This document shows, one piece after another, positions 26,289-36,239 of a stretch of 64,000 bases of DNA. Position numbers and translations under genes: made by a program. Within the stretch, counting starts at the first letter, position 1. Each line of letters opens with the position of its first letter. Origin of the DNA: Cyanobacterium stanieri LEGE 03274 (GTDB taxonomy: Bacteria; Cyanobacteriota; Cyanobacteriia; Cyanobacteriales; Cyanobacteriaceae). The notes under the pieces were generated by a model. The model was not told the origin of the DNA and ran no database searches. It was given only the letters and a program-made list of their open reading frames with translations. Location: the NCBI RefSeq assembly GCF_015207825.1, contig NZ_JADEWC010000001.1, positions 1 through 64,000 on the forward strand, read 5' to 3'.

Positions 26289-28766
26289 TTAATTTTTGAT
26301 TATTTTTTTCAGGAATACGGTTATTAAGGAATCTTCTTCCAAAATTTCAGGTAAAAGCATTAAAGATTTTTCTAAATCTAATTCTAAATCTTTCTCTTGA
26401 ATTTGAATAATTAGTTGATAAACCAGTTCAAAATTGACACGAGTTATTTCATCGAGGATAATAAATTTACCATTTTTCGTATTGTTTATCTTTTCAATTT
26501 CCATCTTCCCCACTCTGCCTTTTATTGGAGGCTCTTGTTTATCCCTAAATAATAGAAAATAACTTTTAGGATTAGAAATAATCAATTCATTAAAGTTACG
26601 TAATCTAGTGGTAAATGATGAACCTCCTACGTGTAAAAAACCGACAACTAATTCATCATTATCACTAATAGAAAGATGTTCAGGTAATTTTTTGTTGCCT
26701 AATCTTAGTTGATTTATTTCTATATCTTTATAGTATTGAGTAATGGTTTCTACTATAGTATTTAGTTTACCAAAATCATCGGAGTCTGTAATAATTTGCG
26801 GTAATTGATATTCCTTAATAATGTTATCTTTTATGGGTTGTAAAGATTGAATTAATCTATCCTTAAATAAAATATTATTTTCCTTGTTCTCTTTTTCATC
26901 AATAACTAGATCAGGAAAAATATCTGGTAAAGAAATTCCCTCTTGCTCATCATTTTTTACCTTTAAAAAGCTACTGGTTAAATGCGCTATTTGTTGTAAA
27001 ATGTTTTCTAGTTGTTGAACCCTTGTTTCTAAATTTTTAGGATTATCAATAATAGTAGTTTGTGTGGGTGGTAAGGGTACATTTTCAGCCTTATAACGGT
27101 AATAATCAGATGCCCGATTAATAATACTTCTAATAGATGATTGTGATAAAATGTCTTTTAATTCTTCTTCTGTCAAAAAATCGGTAATTGATAATCCGAC
27201 TACTTGACTTTTGAGGTTTAGAATTTCTTCGATTTGTGATTGTGCAGGGCGAGAAAGGGTAATACAGTTTTGAGATAGTCTATCCAACACTGAATCATCA
27301 AAATAGTCTTTAAACTGTTGCCAACGGTCAGGAAAAAGGTTTAAGATAACTAAACTATTGGGTACGTGGGTTAAAATTTCTTTGATGGCTAAACCGAAAT
27401 TTTCTAATATTTTTTGATTTTGTTTTAATCCTAACCCCTCTAGTTGATCAAATACTATTATTAATGGTTCATCGAGGGTTGATAATTTACCAAAAACAGC
27501 GATCGCATCCAGGGCAAATTCTTCCCTGCTTAAATCATCATTCCAATTTTTTAAACCTATTTGATTAGCTTCTTCGTCACTTAATTCTTTCCCTGATAAC
27601 CAACGTCTAATTATATCTTTAAAATCGGAACGACTATAGCGACAAAACTTGATCATTCCTTTTAAAATTTCTAAACCATAACCACCAATTGAAAAGTTTT
27701 TTGACCACCAATTAATAATATTGCGTTCAATAAAATCCCAGTTATTTTGATATTTTTTAGTATCTTCTTTGCCTAATACTTCGTAAATATTTAAACTATC
27801 ATCACGGAAATTATCAATAACTTTTTTACCATTAATACTATTAGCTACTTTATCAATTTTAGATAAAATAGTGACAAAACTATGGGCGATTAAAAGTTCT
27901 AATTGCGTTCTTTTGGTGCCATCAACTTTTTCATTAAATGATTCTAAAATACGATTATAAGTATGATAAAAAATTGACTCTGAATTATTGGGTTGTCTGA
28001 TAAATAAAACACGATTTCTAATTAATAATTCCTTAGCAATCCTCATAATTAAATGAGTTTTACCTGTTCCTGCTTCGCCGATAATTACAGCGCCCTTACT
28101 TTGATTATTACTATCTTTTTTTACTTCCTGTAAAATCGATTTTAGACTTTCATATTCTGTTTGATAAACTTGTTTAAAATCTAAATGAACTTGAAAAGGA
28201 TTATCTACTCTACTGCTAGTAAAAGGATTAGGATAATTACTTAATTCTGTGTTAGAAATAATTTTTTTATTCATCTTTTCCATACTAAGTAAATGTAAGT
28301 ATAATTGATGGGTAAATTTTGCATCATATGCCGCACTATGGGCAAAATTATTGTTAAATAGGCGTTGGTTTAGTTTCAGCCGTAGTTGCTTACTAATGTA
28401 TTCTAGGGAATATTTTGGAAAGTGAGGGTAGTATTTTTTTGTTAGTTGTAGGGTACAAACAAAATTACAGGGAGGAAATTTCTTTTTAACATATTTGAAA
28501 CTATCTTTTAATATTCTTTTATCATGGTTAACATGATGACATATAATAGTTTTTTTGAATAAGAATTTACTTAAGTCATTAATGATTTGAGGGAGAGATT
28601 TACGTTTAATTCTTTGTGATTCATTGTTATAATGTCCATCCACAAAGGCTTCGTAAACTAATCGTCCTTGCCCATCTATAATAGCAATTTCTCTCAGTAA
28701 TTGTTGTCCCTCGGTATCTATGACTATGAATTCGGGGCGATCGCCTTTAAAACTATTAAATAACAA
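26289..28766 (-). CDS. DEDDh exonuclease - P-loop ATPase fusion protein
   Basis: An 825-residue two-enzyme fusion. Residues 10-165 are a DnaQ/RNase T-like 3'-5' exonuclease: Exo I VIDTEG (D17, E19), Exo II around NHD (D82) and Exo III HSAAYD (H143, D148), i.e. the DEDDh type. Residues about 190-560 are an ATPase with Walker A GEAGTGKT (230-237) and Walker B LIIVFDQLE (435-443) in an ORC/STAND-like arrangement with a winged-helix-like tail. A short coiled coil (about 578-600) joins it to an unassigned C-domain with FLLFRD and FIILDEITRVNFELVYQLI. A TTG start at 28766 is needed, as no ATG precedes the Exo I motif. It lies directly upstream of dnaN. Possible roles are DNA repair, replication-linked processing or defence; none is proven. 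Confidence 0.75.
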   Translation of the reverse strand: MLFNSFKGDRPEFIVIDTEGQQLLREIAIIDGQGRLVYEAFVDGHYNNESQRIKRKSLPQIINDLSKFLFKKTIICHHVNHDKRILKDSFKYVKKKFPPCNFVCTLQLTKKYYPHFPKYSLEYISKQLRLKLNQRLFNNNFAHSAAYDAKFTHQLYLHLLSMEKMNKKIISNTELSNYPNPFTSSRVDNPFQVHLDFKQVYQTEYESLKSILQEVKKDSNNQSKGAVIIGEAGTGKTHLIMRIAKELLIRNRVLFIRQPNNSESIFYHTYNRILESFNEKVDGTKRTQLELLIAHSFVTILSKIDKVANSINGKKVIDNFRDDSLNIYEVLGKEDTKKYQNNWDFIERNIINWWSKNFSIGGYGLEILKGMIKFCRYSRSDFKDIIRRWLSGKELSDEEANQIGLKNWNDDLSREEFALDAIAVFGKLSTLDEPLIIVFDQLEGLGLKQNQKILENFGLAIKEILTHVPNSLVILNLFPDRWQQFKDYFDDSVLDRLSQNCITLSRPAQSQIEEILNLKSQVVGLSITDFLTEEELKDILSQSSIRSIINRASDYYRYKAENVPLPPTQTTIIDNPKNLETRVQQLENILQQIAHLTSSFLKVKNDEQEGISLPDIFPDLVIDEKENKENNILFKDRLIQSLQPIKDNIIKEYQLPQIITDSDDFGKLNTIVETITQYYKDIEINQLRLGNKKLPEHLSISDNDELVVGFLHVGGSSFTTRLRNFNELIISNPKSYFLLFRDKQEPPIKGRVGKMEIEKINNTKNGKFIILDEITRVNFELVYQLIIQIQEKDLELDLEKSLMLLPEILEEDSLITVFLKKIIKN

Positions 28767-28942
28767 GAATTTATAACTCTAAAAGTAACTGCTAAAAACC
28801 AATAAAAAAAGAGATAATTTTATTTATAAAATAGTAACAATAGAAGTATTTTATCTTTTATAAAAATAGTAAAATGTAAAAAGTTTATTTAGAATTTTTA
28901 ATTATCTCTAAAAATAGACTAAAAGTATAAGATTAAGTAATA

Positions 28943-29212
28943 TTATTCAGTGGGTATATGCTCAGGTAAAGTACAACAATTGACCTCATCAAGACAAATT
29001 TTGCCCCATTTGAGCGCCCAACGAACTAACTCAACACGATTATCAGTTTTAGTTTTAGTTAAAATATTACTAATATGATTATCAACAGTTCTTTTACTAA
29101 TTTCTAGTTTATCGGCAATATCGTTATTGGTTAAGCCGGTGGCCACCAGCTCCAAAATCTCTAATTCTCTTTGGGATAAACTATTATTGTCGGTATTTTT
29201 ACCACTCGCCAT
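28943..29212 (-). CDS. pedR: PedR-like small LuxR-type regulator
   Basis: An 89-residue protein that is almost only a LuxR/GerE helix-turn-helix (LSQRELEILELVATGLTNNDIADKLEISKRTVDNHISNILTK, residues 12-53) plus a Cys-bearing tail (C73, C79, C80). This matches the size and layout of PedR (Synechocystis Ssl0564), a redox-responsive regulator whose cysteine is reduced by thioredoxin under photosynthetic electron flow. C80 sits where the PedR redox cysteine is reported. The identity rests on recall of that family; another NarL-type mini-regulator is possible. Confidence 0.75.
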   Translation of the reverse strand: MASGKNTDNNSLSQRELEILELVATGLTNNDIADKLEISKRTVDNHISNILTKTKTDNRVELVRWALKWGKICLDEVNCCTLPEHIPTE

Positions 29213-29316
29213 ATTCTTCTGCTTTGCTTAAATTAATACATAAATATTTACCTATGGTTATTGTAACGAAAACTTATCATTAATAAAACATATAATATTT
29301 CGAGGGGTAAAGTCGA

Positions 29317-30351
29317 TTATTCCTCCGTCATCACCCTTAGGCGAACTAATTTTTCTCCCCCTTCATCGAGTTTTACTTCTATTACTTCACTGGTTAATCT
29401 TTCTAAACAAGTAAGGAGCGATCGCAAATTAGGACTACTCGAACCAGTTTCCACATAAAGGCGATCGGAAATACTACCAACCTTTTTCCAGAGGGTATAT
29501 AGTTTTGCTACATTTTGTTCTAAATTACTGGCTTGTTTCACCAAATCAGCGGTAATACTAAGACAATCAAGGCGCATAGCCTCATCAAGCGCCATTTCTA
29601 AATCAATGGGAGAATCTCGGAGGGTTTCCACTTGGGATGCAGAATCGATATATTTGGCTAAACTTTTGGCGGTGGAGGTCATTTTTTTGACGGTGTCGAT
29701 GTCGGGGTTTGCCTCTACTTCCTTTTTAATATCGTCAATTTGTTCGTCCGATAATTTTTCCATCTCTTTGACGAGGGGGGCAAGGTGGCGGGGTGGTAAA
29801 GAGCCATCTACGGCTTTTTCCTTGACATTATCGGGCAAAAAGTCCGAATTCATAGCGGTATATTCATCAGTCAGTTGCTTTACTTCTCGGCGTGTGATGC
29901 GATCGCCATTTTGAGCCGCCTCACTAACTAACTTTTGTACTTCTGGTTCAGCTTTAGCGGTTTCAATGAAAGCTCGTTTACTAAAATTTTGAATGGCATC
30001 AGGTTCTAAATTTCCTTCTGCTAAAAGGGTATCAGCGCTATTAGCCAATTGAATGAGGGCATAGGCTTGGCTTTTACTGATTTCCCTATTTTTGAGCCAA
30101 TTAAGAAAACCTGCTCCCCTATTTTCTCCACCAAATTTCTCTCTATCCCTTACAGCTCTTAGGATTCTACCACGCCATATATCGGTTTGTAAGTCGAAGC
30201 GATCGCACACTTTCCAAACATCATCAACCTTTTGTTGGAAGTCATGTTCAGCAATTTCTTCATCTTCAGGATCTGGTAATTCAAATTCCAAATCCACAGG
30301 CATCGTTAACGCTTCGGCAATCTCCACCGTAGAGGGAGCAACTTCGACCAT
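29317..30351 (-). CDS. Conserved cyanobacterial protein of unknown function
   Basis: A 344-residue soluble, mostly helical protein with an acidic N-terminus (residues 20-45). Residues about 85-110 (FLNWLKNREISKSQAYALIQLANSADTLL) look like a helix-turn-helix of the kind found in ParB/KorB-like or plasmid-type DNA-binding proteins, and residues about 130-155 repeat a similar pattern (ITRREVKQLTDEY). The C-terminal third has a basic-acidic alternating strand (VIEVKLDEGGEKLVRLRV). No enzyme motif is seen. DNA binding is inferred only. It is upstream of the pedR-like gene on the same strand, 104 bp away. Confidence 0.6.
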   Translation of the reverse strand: MVEVAPSTVEIAEALTMPVDLEFELPDPEDEEIAEHDFQQKVDDVWKVCDRFDLQTDIWRGRILRAVRDREKFGGENRGAGFLNWLKNREISKSQAYALIQLANSADTLLAEGNLEPDAIQNFSKRAFIETAKAEPEVQKLVSEAAQNGDRITRREVKQLTDEYTAMNSDFLPDNVKEKAVDGSLPPRHLAPLVKEMEKLSDEQIDDIKKEVEANPDIDTVKKMTSTAKSLAKYIDSASQVETLRDSPIDLEMALDEAMRLDCLSITADLVKQASNLEQNVAKLYTLWKKVGSISDRLYVETGSSSPNLRSLLTCLERLTSEVIEVKLDEGGEKLVRLRVMTEE

Positions 30352-30728
30352 TTTCTAAAATTTCCTAACCTTGTAATCGTAATTTTCGCACTCCTATTAA
30401 AATATCATTTTTTGGATTATTAATTAACTTCAATTAGGGATAATAGTTGTCAGAATGGGGGGGATGGGAGATGGGGAGTAAGGGAGATGGGGAGTAAGGG
30501 AGATGAGGAGTAAAGGAGATGGGGAGTAAGATTGATAATAGTTCAATTTATTGAACGATAAACAGTTAGCCTTATAATTCATTGCAAGGGGAGTGATGAT
30601 ATATTTCTAAATCGAATTTGGTATTAGGTACTAGGTCATAATTTATTAATTGTCCATTGTTAATTAAGGTGCGCTGTGGAAAAGCAAAAGCCCCTCTCCC
30701 ATGGGAAAGGGGTTAGGGTGAGGATAAA
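30352..30728. repeat. Intergenic region with minisatellite and composite repeat, copy B
   Basis: The 377-bp gap holds no gene. From 30462 to 30530 there is a purine-rich minisatellite of about 16-bp units (GAGATGGGGAGTAAGG). At 30537-30625 an inverted, shortened copy of the dispersed element follows, with AGTTCAATTTATTGAACG and ATTCATTGCAAGGGGAGTGATGATATATTT but without the CCGTGTAAT palindrome. AATTAAGGTGCGCTG is at 30663-30677, and the hemL terminator ends the region. Confidence 0.8.
30680..30714 (-). terminator. Rho-independent terminator of hemL
   Basis: On the minus strand CCCCTTTCC pairs with GGAGAGGGG (one G-T wobble) around a CATG loop, followed by CTTTTGCTTTT. The hairpin arms span plus-strand 30692-30713, 15 bp after the hemL stop codon. 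Confidence 0.8.
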
Positions 30729-32030
30729 TTAGACTTCTTTTAACACTTCTGCGGCGGCTTTAATGGTAGCTTCAATATCTTCTTCCGTATGAGCTAGAGA
30801 AGTAAAACCAGCCTCAAATTGAGAAGGAGCTAGATAAACACCTTTTTCGAGCATTCCTCGGTGGAAACGACCAAATTTAGCAGTATCTGCTTTTTTAGCA
30901 TCATCATAATTATGCACAGGAGTATCAGAAAAGAACATCCCAAACATACCGCTAATATTACCACCATTTACCTGATGTCCTGCTTTACGGGCTACATCTA
31001 ATAACCCAGTAATTAACTGATTGGTGATTTTTTCTAAATACTCATAGCTACCTGGTTTTTGTAACAATTCAAGGGTTTTAATCCCTGCCATCATCGCCAA
31101 AGGATTACCAGATAAAGTTCCAGCTTGATACATGGGCCCTGCGGGGGCTACCATGGACATAATTTCTTTTTTACCACCGTAAGCGCCTACGGGTAAACCA
31201 CCACCGATTACTTTACCTAGGGTAGTTAAATCAGGAGTAACGCCAAATTTTTCTTGTACTCCACCATAGGCAATACGGAAACCTGTCATTACTTCATCAA
31301 ATACCAAAAGAGCGTCATTTTCTTCGGTGATAACTCTTAAGCCTTCTAAAAATCCTGCATCGGGAGGCACAAACCCAGCATTACCTACCACGGGTTCAAG
31401 GATTACCCCGGCAATTTCTCCTTTATTGTCTTCAAATAGTTTCTTAACGGCTTCTAAGTCGTTGTAAGGGGCAGTTAAGGTGTCGGAGGTGACGTTTTTA
31501 GGTACTCCGGGGGAGTCGGGTAAACCAAGGGTAGCAACCCCTGAACCTGCTTGAACAAGGAACATATCTCCATGACCATGGTAACAGCCCTCAAATTTAA
31601 TAATTTTATTTCTTTGGGTATAGGCGCGCATTAGGCGTAATACAGATAAACAGGCTTCTGTGCCAGAGTTAACAAATCTAACCATTTCGATGCTGGGTAC
31701 GGCTTCGATCACCATTTCAGCGAGGACATTTTCTAATAGACAAGGAGCGCCAAAACTTGTGCCTTTTTCTAATACTTCCTTGAGGGCGCTTAATACTTCG
31801 GGATGGGCATGGCCACAAATGGCAGGGCCCCAACTACCTACATAATCAATATATTTATTATTATCTACGTCCCAAATATATGCTCCGTTTACTCTATCGA
31901 ATACGATGGGTTGTCCACCCACGGATTTAAATGCTCTTACTGGGGAATTTACTCCCCCCGGCATCAGTTTTTGAGCTTGAGCAAAAATTTCTTCTGATTT
32001 TGTGGTTGTAAATGATGTTGTAGTAACCAA
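30729..32030 (-). CDS. hemL: Glutamate-1-semialdehyde 2,1-aminomutase
   Basis: A 433-residue PLP enzyme that converts glutamate-1-semialdehyde to 5-aminolevulinate, the precursor of haem, chlorophyll and bilins. Typical blocks are [20 protein letters not shown] near 17-36, [19 protein letters not shown] near 120, [14 protein letters not shown] near 245, and the PLP lysine in [18 protein letters not shown]. The start codon is TTG at 32030: it is preceded by AAGGAGATAACA, a strong ribosome site at the right distance. Monocistronic, with its own terminator. Confidence 0.98.
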   Translation of the reverse strand: MVTTTSFTTTKSEEIFAQAQKLMPGGVNSPVRAFKSVGGQPIVFDRVNGAYIWDVDNNKYIDYVGSWGPAICGHAHPEVLSALKEVLEKGTSFGAPCLLENVLAEMVIEAVPSIEMVRFVNSGTEACLSVLRLMRAYTQRNKIIKFEGCYHGHGDMFLVQAGSGVATLGLPDSPGVPKNVTSDTLTAPYNDLEAVKKLFEDNKGEIAGVILEPVVGNAGFVPPDAGFLEGLRVITEENDALLVFDEVMTGFRIAYGGVQEKFGVTPDLTTLGKVIGGGLPVGAYGGKKEIMSMVAPAGPMYQAGTLSGNPLAMMAGIKTLELLQKPGSYEYLEKITNQLITGLLDVARKAGHQVNGGNISGMFGMFFSDTPVHNYDDAKKADTAKFGRFHRGMLEKGVYLAPSQFEAGFTSLAHTEEDIEATIKAAAEVLKEV

Positions 32031-32115
32031 TGTTATCTCCTTAGCTTTTATGTTCTGATTTCTTATAATCGATCTATTTTACCGAACTATTTGTCTCTAG
32101 GTTATGGATTTGGTT

Positions 32116-33963
32116 TTACCATGGGTTATGGATTTGGTTTTCTTTTTCTAGTTCATTGTCCATGATGGGGATGGTGTTGTTAAATTGCAATGAGTGTAGT
32201 TTTGCGTAATAGCCTTTTTTGGCTAGTAATTCTTGGTGAGTGCCAATTTCTACGATTTCTCCTTTTTCTAGGGCGACGATTTGATCGGCATCGTAGATGG
32301 TAGAAAGTCGATGGGCAATTACTAGGGTTGTTCTATCTTTTGAGAGGGTGTTTAAGGCATCTTGGACTATTTTTTCTGATACGGTGTCAAGGGCGCTGGT
32401 GGCTTCGTCTAGGAGTAGGATTTGTGGATCTCTTAATAGGGCACGGGCGATCGCAATTCGCTGTTTTTGTCCCCCTGAAAGGAGTACGCCGCGATCGCCT
32501 ATTTCCGTTTCCAACTGCCGGGGTAAATCCATAACAAAATTATAGGCATTAGCTTGTTTTAGGGCATTAATCAAATCTTCCTCACTCACGTTATTCATAC
32601 CATAACAAACGTTAAAACGTACTGTGTTATTGAATAAGAAAGTATCTTGACTGACGATCGCCATTTTATCCCGCACACTCTTAAGATTATATTCCCGATA
32701 ATCAATACCATCAATGAGAATTTCACCCTCAGAAGGATCATAGAATCTGACAAATAAATCACCCAAAGTCGATTTTCCTGAACCTGAAGAACCTACCAAG
32801 GCAGTTACCTTACCCTTAGGAATTAACAAATTAATATCCCTCAAGACCAAATTATCATGGGCAGGATAATGGAAATTAAGATTATTCAATTCAAAACCCT
32901 TTTGTAGAGAAGAAAACTCCACATCCCCTTGGGGTAAAAACGGCTTATCCGATTTATCCAAAAAAGCGTGAATAACTTCCACACTACTAGACTGATTGGC
33001 AAACGCATTTCTTTTATTATCAATTTGAGCTACCAAAGGCACAGCCCGAAATAACAATATTAAAAATGTCAAAAGTAAAGGAACTAAAGTGGCCGCATCC
33101 TCCTGAAAGGTTAGTTTACCAATGATGACAATCCCTAAAATAATACAGATACCACCAATCTCATTTAACGGTTGAATAAAAACATTATTATATTGAACTT
33201 TCAGGGCAGCTTCTTCCCTTGCGTGAATCAGATCAACTAAATTTTGATACTCATTATCTTCCTGACTAACGGATTTAACTAATCTAATACCACTCAAAGT
33301 TTCTACTAATTTTTGAGTGTATGTCCTAGCAATTCTCCTTTGCTCACGACCTAATTCTTTCGATCTTCTGACAAAAATTTGATTACTACGGCTCAATAAA
33401 AATAATAACGCCCCTGTAATTAAAGTTAACTGCCAAGAAATGGTGAACAAAATAGCGGTAAAGGTGAGTAAATTAAATCCAATACTCATCATTCCAATGG
33501 CTGTATTAATAGAAGTGGCAGTTCTACTACATTCAGTTTCTAAATAGCTCATTAAAGTACCAGTTTTGGTGCGCTGGAAAAAATCTAAATCCACCGCCAT
33601 CACAATTTTAAATAAATCATCTCGGATACTGTTAGCTAATCGTTTTGTTAACCATGAACTTGATAAACTATTCAGAACATTATTGATATTTTTGAGAATA
33701 ATAATAAGAATAATAGTTGATAACATTAACCCTACTCTCATATTCCCTGAAAAACTATCAAAAAAAGAAAAAGGTTGACTTAATATAGGGGGAAAATTAT
33801 TAATATCCAATAATGTGGGATCAAGAATAGAAAGAACAATGGGAATAATTAGGGTAATCCCAATACTATTAAAAAAAGCTCCTGAAAAACCAAAAAAAAG
33901 ACTTAATAAAATCCACCAACGAAAGCGGAGGGCATATTGTAATAATAATTTATTATGATTCAT
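32116..33963 (-). CDS. ABC exporter, MsbA-like (fused TM and ATPase domains)
   Basis: A 615-residue half-transporter. About six membrane helices in the first 320 residues are followed by an ATPase domain with Walker A VGSSGSGKST, signature LSGGQKQR, Walker B ILLLDEATSALD and a switch His in IAHRLST. The ATG at 33963 (MNHNKLLLQYALRFRWW) is chosen; a frame opening at 34029 would overlap the preceding gene and adds non-family sequence. The glycosyltransferase gene ends 40 bp upstream on the same strand, so export of a glycolipid or polysaccharide intermediate is plausible. Confidence 0.9.
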   Translation of the reverse strand: MNHNKLLLQYALRFRWWILLSLFFGFSGAFFNSIGITLIIPIVLSILDPTLLDINNFPPILSQPFSFFDSFSGNMRVGLMLSTIILIIILKNINNVLNSLSSSWLTKRLANSIRDDLFKIVMAVDLDFFQRTKTGTLMSYLETECSRTATSINTAIGMMSIGFNLLTFTAILFTISWQLTLITGALLFLLSRSNQIFVRRSKELGREQRRIARTYTQKLVETLSGIRLVKSVSQEDNEYQNLVDLIHAREEAALKVQYNNVFIQPLNEIGGICIILGIVIIGKLTFQEDAATLVPLLLTFLILLFRAVPLVAQIDNKRNAFANQSSSVEVIHAFLDKSDKPFLPQGDVEFSSLQKGFELNNLNFHYPAHDNLVLRDINLLIPKGKVTALVGSSGSGKSTLGDLFVRFYDPSEGEILIDGIDYREYNLKSVRDKMAIVSQDTFLFNNTVRFNVCYGMNNVSEEDLINALKQANAYNFVMDLPRQLETEIGDRGVLLSGGQKQRIAIARALLRDPQILLLDEATSALDTVSEKIVQDALNTLSKDRTTLVIAHRLSTIYDADQIVALEKGEIVEIGTHQELLAKKGYYAKLHSLQFNNTIPIMDNELEKENQIHNPW

Positions 33964-34003
33964 TCTAATAACTAGATATACTGTGGATTTATCAACTCGA
34001 CAA

Positions 34004-35203
34004 TTATTTTTTGAGAGGCAAGGATGCAATCACTTGATCTAACATGAAGACCATTTGTTCTTGGCTATAGTATTTAAAGTAACGTTCCCTAGCTTTTAGT
34101 CCTTTATCAATGGCTGTTTGATACCCTTGGAAGATAGTTTTTATTCCTTGGGCTAAATCCTCTGGGGATTGAGGATTAACCAAATAACCCGTATCTTGTA
34201 AAACCTCGGGAATATCACCTACCCTAGTGGCTAAAATAGGTTTTGCCATGGCCATAGCGTCGGTTAATTTCAAGGGAAATTGGGCTATGGTTTCGGGGGT
34301 TTTGCGTTGGGGAATTACCATTACATCGGCACAAGAGATTATTTCGGGCATCTGCTCAAAGGGTTGGGGGGGAATAGATATAATCCATTTTGACCATCTC
34401 TCTTGTAGATACTTGTCATAATCATCGTAAGGACTTCCACCAACGATAACAAGTTTGAGATCTTCCCACTGCAACAAGTCCATGGCCTCTAATAAGTCTT
34501 CTAATCCTTTGTAGGGGCGAGGGGCGCCGGGGAACATTAATACTCGATAGTTTTCTAGTCCATATTTTCTTTTACAAGTGATAGGATCAAATTTACTAGG
34601 ATTGAATAGTTCTAAGTCTTTTCCTTGGGGAATATAAACCCCTCCAAATTTTTTTTGTAGGAAAGTGTTATGGGTGGTAACCGCATCGGCGTAGGAAATA
34701 AATTTTTCGAGCCAACGAAGATAAAGGGGATGATCGGGATACCTCAATGCTCCGTCTTCTTTGACAATTTCTTTGATAAATTTGATGGGTTTAAAACCAA
34801 ATTTCCATTTATCTCCTCCAAACCAACTCATTTCCCAGTCGTCGATGTCTAAGATGAGAGGACAACCGGAGGTTAATTTCTTGATTATGGCTAGACCAAA
34901 ACTGGTGGTTTTTGGTTTAATGGCGTAAAGAATATCACCGTCAATTTGACTTATTAGTTCTTTACTGGCATCGATAATACCTGAGTGGTATTCAGAGGGT
35001 ATGTAAACTATGGGAATATCTTTGGAAAATTGGGGAGTTTGTACACCAAATCCGAGACCAAATATTTTTACTTGATGTCCCATTTTTTGCAGGGCTTTGG
35101 CAAGGAGAAAGGGACGCACAGCACCGCCCCAGCGCCCCGAGCCACTGGAGGATAAATCACTGACGATAATGGATATTTTGAGGGAATGTTTGTTGGTATT
35201 CAA
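34004..35203 (-). CDS. Glycosyltransferase, GT4 family
   Basis: A 399-residue GT-B glycosyltransferase. The N-domain has a Gly-rich loop after SDLSSSGSGRWGGAVRPFLLAKALQKMGHQV. The C-domain holds VLMFPGAPRPYKGLEDLLEAM and the sugar-nucleotide site PLKLTDAMAMAKPILATRVGDIPEV with the usual acidic residue replaced in part by the TDAMA pattern seen in some GT4 enzymes. A TTG start at 35203 is used, as no ATG precedes the first strand. It is 40 bp upstream of the ABC exporter gene. Confidence 0.85.
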   Translation of the reverse strand: MNTNKHSLKISIIVSDLSSSGSGRWGGAVRPFLLAKALQKMGHQVKIFGLGFGVQTPQFSKDIPIVYIPSEYHSGIIDASKELISQIDGDILYAIKPKTTSFGLAIIKKLTSGCPLILDIDDWEMSWFGGDKWKFGFKPIKFIKEIVKEDGALRYPDHPLYLRWLEKFISYADAVTTHNTFLQKKFGGVYIPQGKDLELFNPSKFDPITCKRKYGLENYRVLMFPGAPRPYKGLEDLLEAMDLLQWEDLKLVIVGGSPYDDYDKYLQERWSKWIISIPPQPFEQMPEIISCADVMVIPQRKTPETIAQFPLKLTDAMAMAKPILATRVGDIPEVLQDTGYLVNPQSPEDLAQGIKTIFQGYQTAIDKGLKARERYFKYYSQEQMVFMLDQVIASLPLKK

Positions 35204-35304
35204 AACAATCTTAGTAGTGGGTTAATGGGTTCACGGGTATAATGACAAGTTAAGTTTTATTTCGTAATGTTATTTTATCTATAGATTTTAGTCAATTGTT
35301 AATT

Positions 35305-36078
35305 ATGGATATTATTAGAATTCCCGTTTTATCGGACAATTATATCTTTGTTTTATACGATCGCACTTTAAACCAAGCGGCAGTGGTTGATCCGGCGGAG
35401 GCACAACCTGTTTTAAAATGTCTTGAAGAACTTGGGGTGCAGTTAGTGGCAATTTTTAACACCCACCATCATGGGGATCATGTGGGGGGTAACAAGGAGT
35501 TACTAGAGGCTTTTCCTGAGGCGATTGTTTATGGTGGGGAAGTGGATAGGGGTAGAATTCCTAGGCAACAGTTTTTTTTAAAAGAAGGAGATACGGTCGA
35601 ATTTGCCGGGAGAAAAGGGGAGGTCTTTTTTGTACCTGGTCACACGAAAGCCCATATAGCCTACTATTTTGCTCCCGATGAAAAAAATGAGGTGGGGGAG
35701 CTTTTCTGCGGTGATACGCTCTTTGCTGGGGGCTGTGGACGGTTATTTGAGGGGACTCCCGCCCAGATGGTGAACTCTTTGAGTAAGTTTCGTGCTTTGC
35801 CAGATAATACTAGGGTATGGTGCGCCCATGAATATACCCTCAGTAATTTAAAGTTTGCTATTACCGTAGATGGTAACAATTTAGACCTTATGAAGCGCTA
35901 TGGGGAGGTTAAAATGGCACGGGACAATGATCAACCTACCATACCGACTTTTATTGGTTTAGAGAAAAAGACTAATCCTTTCATGCGGTGGGATAGTGAG
36001 CAGATTAAATCTGCCATGGGTTTTGAAGAACCTAGTCGGGTGTTTGGTCGTCTGCGGGGTATGAAGGATAATTTTTAG
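35305..36078 (+). CDS. gloB: Hydroxyacylglutathione hydrolase (glyoxalase II)
   Basis: A 257-residue metallo-beta-lactamase-fold enzyme that hydrolyses S-lactoylglutathione in methylglyoxal detoxification. The metal motif THHHGDH is at 53-59, with PGHTKAHIAYYF, CGDTLFAGGCGRLFEGT and CAHEYTLSNLKFA supplying the other ligands and the substrate pocket. The ATG at 35305 gives the family start MDIIRIPVLSDNYIF; a TTG at 35296 is discounted. It is divergent from the glycosyltransferase gene. Confidence 0.95.
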   Translation: MDIIRIPVLSDNYIFVLYDRTLNQAAVVDPAEAQPVLKCLEELGVQLVAIFNTHHHGDHVGGNKELLEAFPEAIVYGGEVDRGRIPRQQFFLKEGDTVEFAGRKGEVFFVPGHTKAHIAYYFAPDEKNEVGELFCGDTLFAGGCGRLFEGTPAQMVNSLSKFRALPDNTRVWCAHEYTLSNLKFAITVDGNNLDLMKRYGEVKMARDNDQPTIPTFIGLEKKTNPFMRWDSEQIKSAMGFEEPSRVFGRLRGMKDNF

Positions 36079-36239
36079 AATTCTTACTCATTTTGCAGTC
36101 CTATTGCCTATCATTTAAGAGGTTGTTTGTGAATGTGTGATCAGTTTTTGTTTATCATATTCGTTAATTGAAAAAAGAAGGGTAGGGCTTCCTATTCTTT
36201 TGCCTAATTATTTTTATATTTCTTTTGTGGGGAGTTTTA

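Noticed and set aside
33964-34029. Longer N-terminus for the ABC exporter
   Set aside because: The extra 22 residues overlap the glycosyltransferase gene and lack family similarity; the ATG at 33963 fits.
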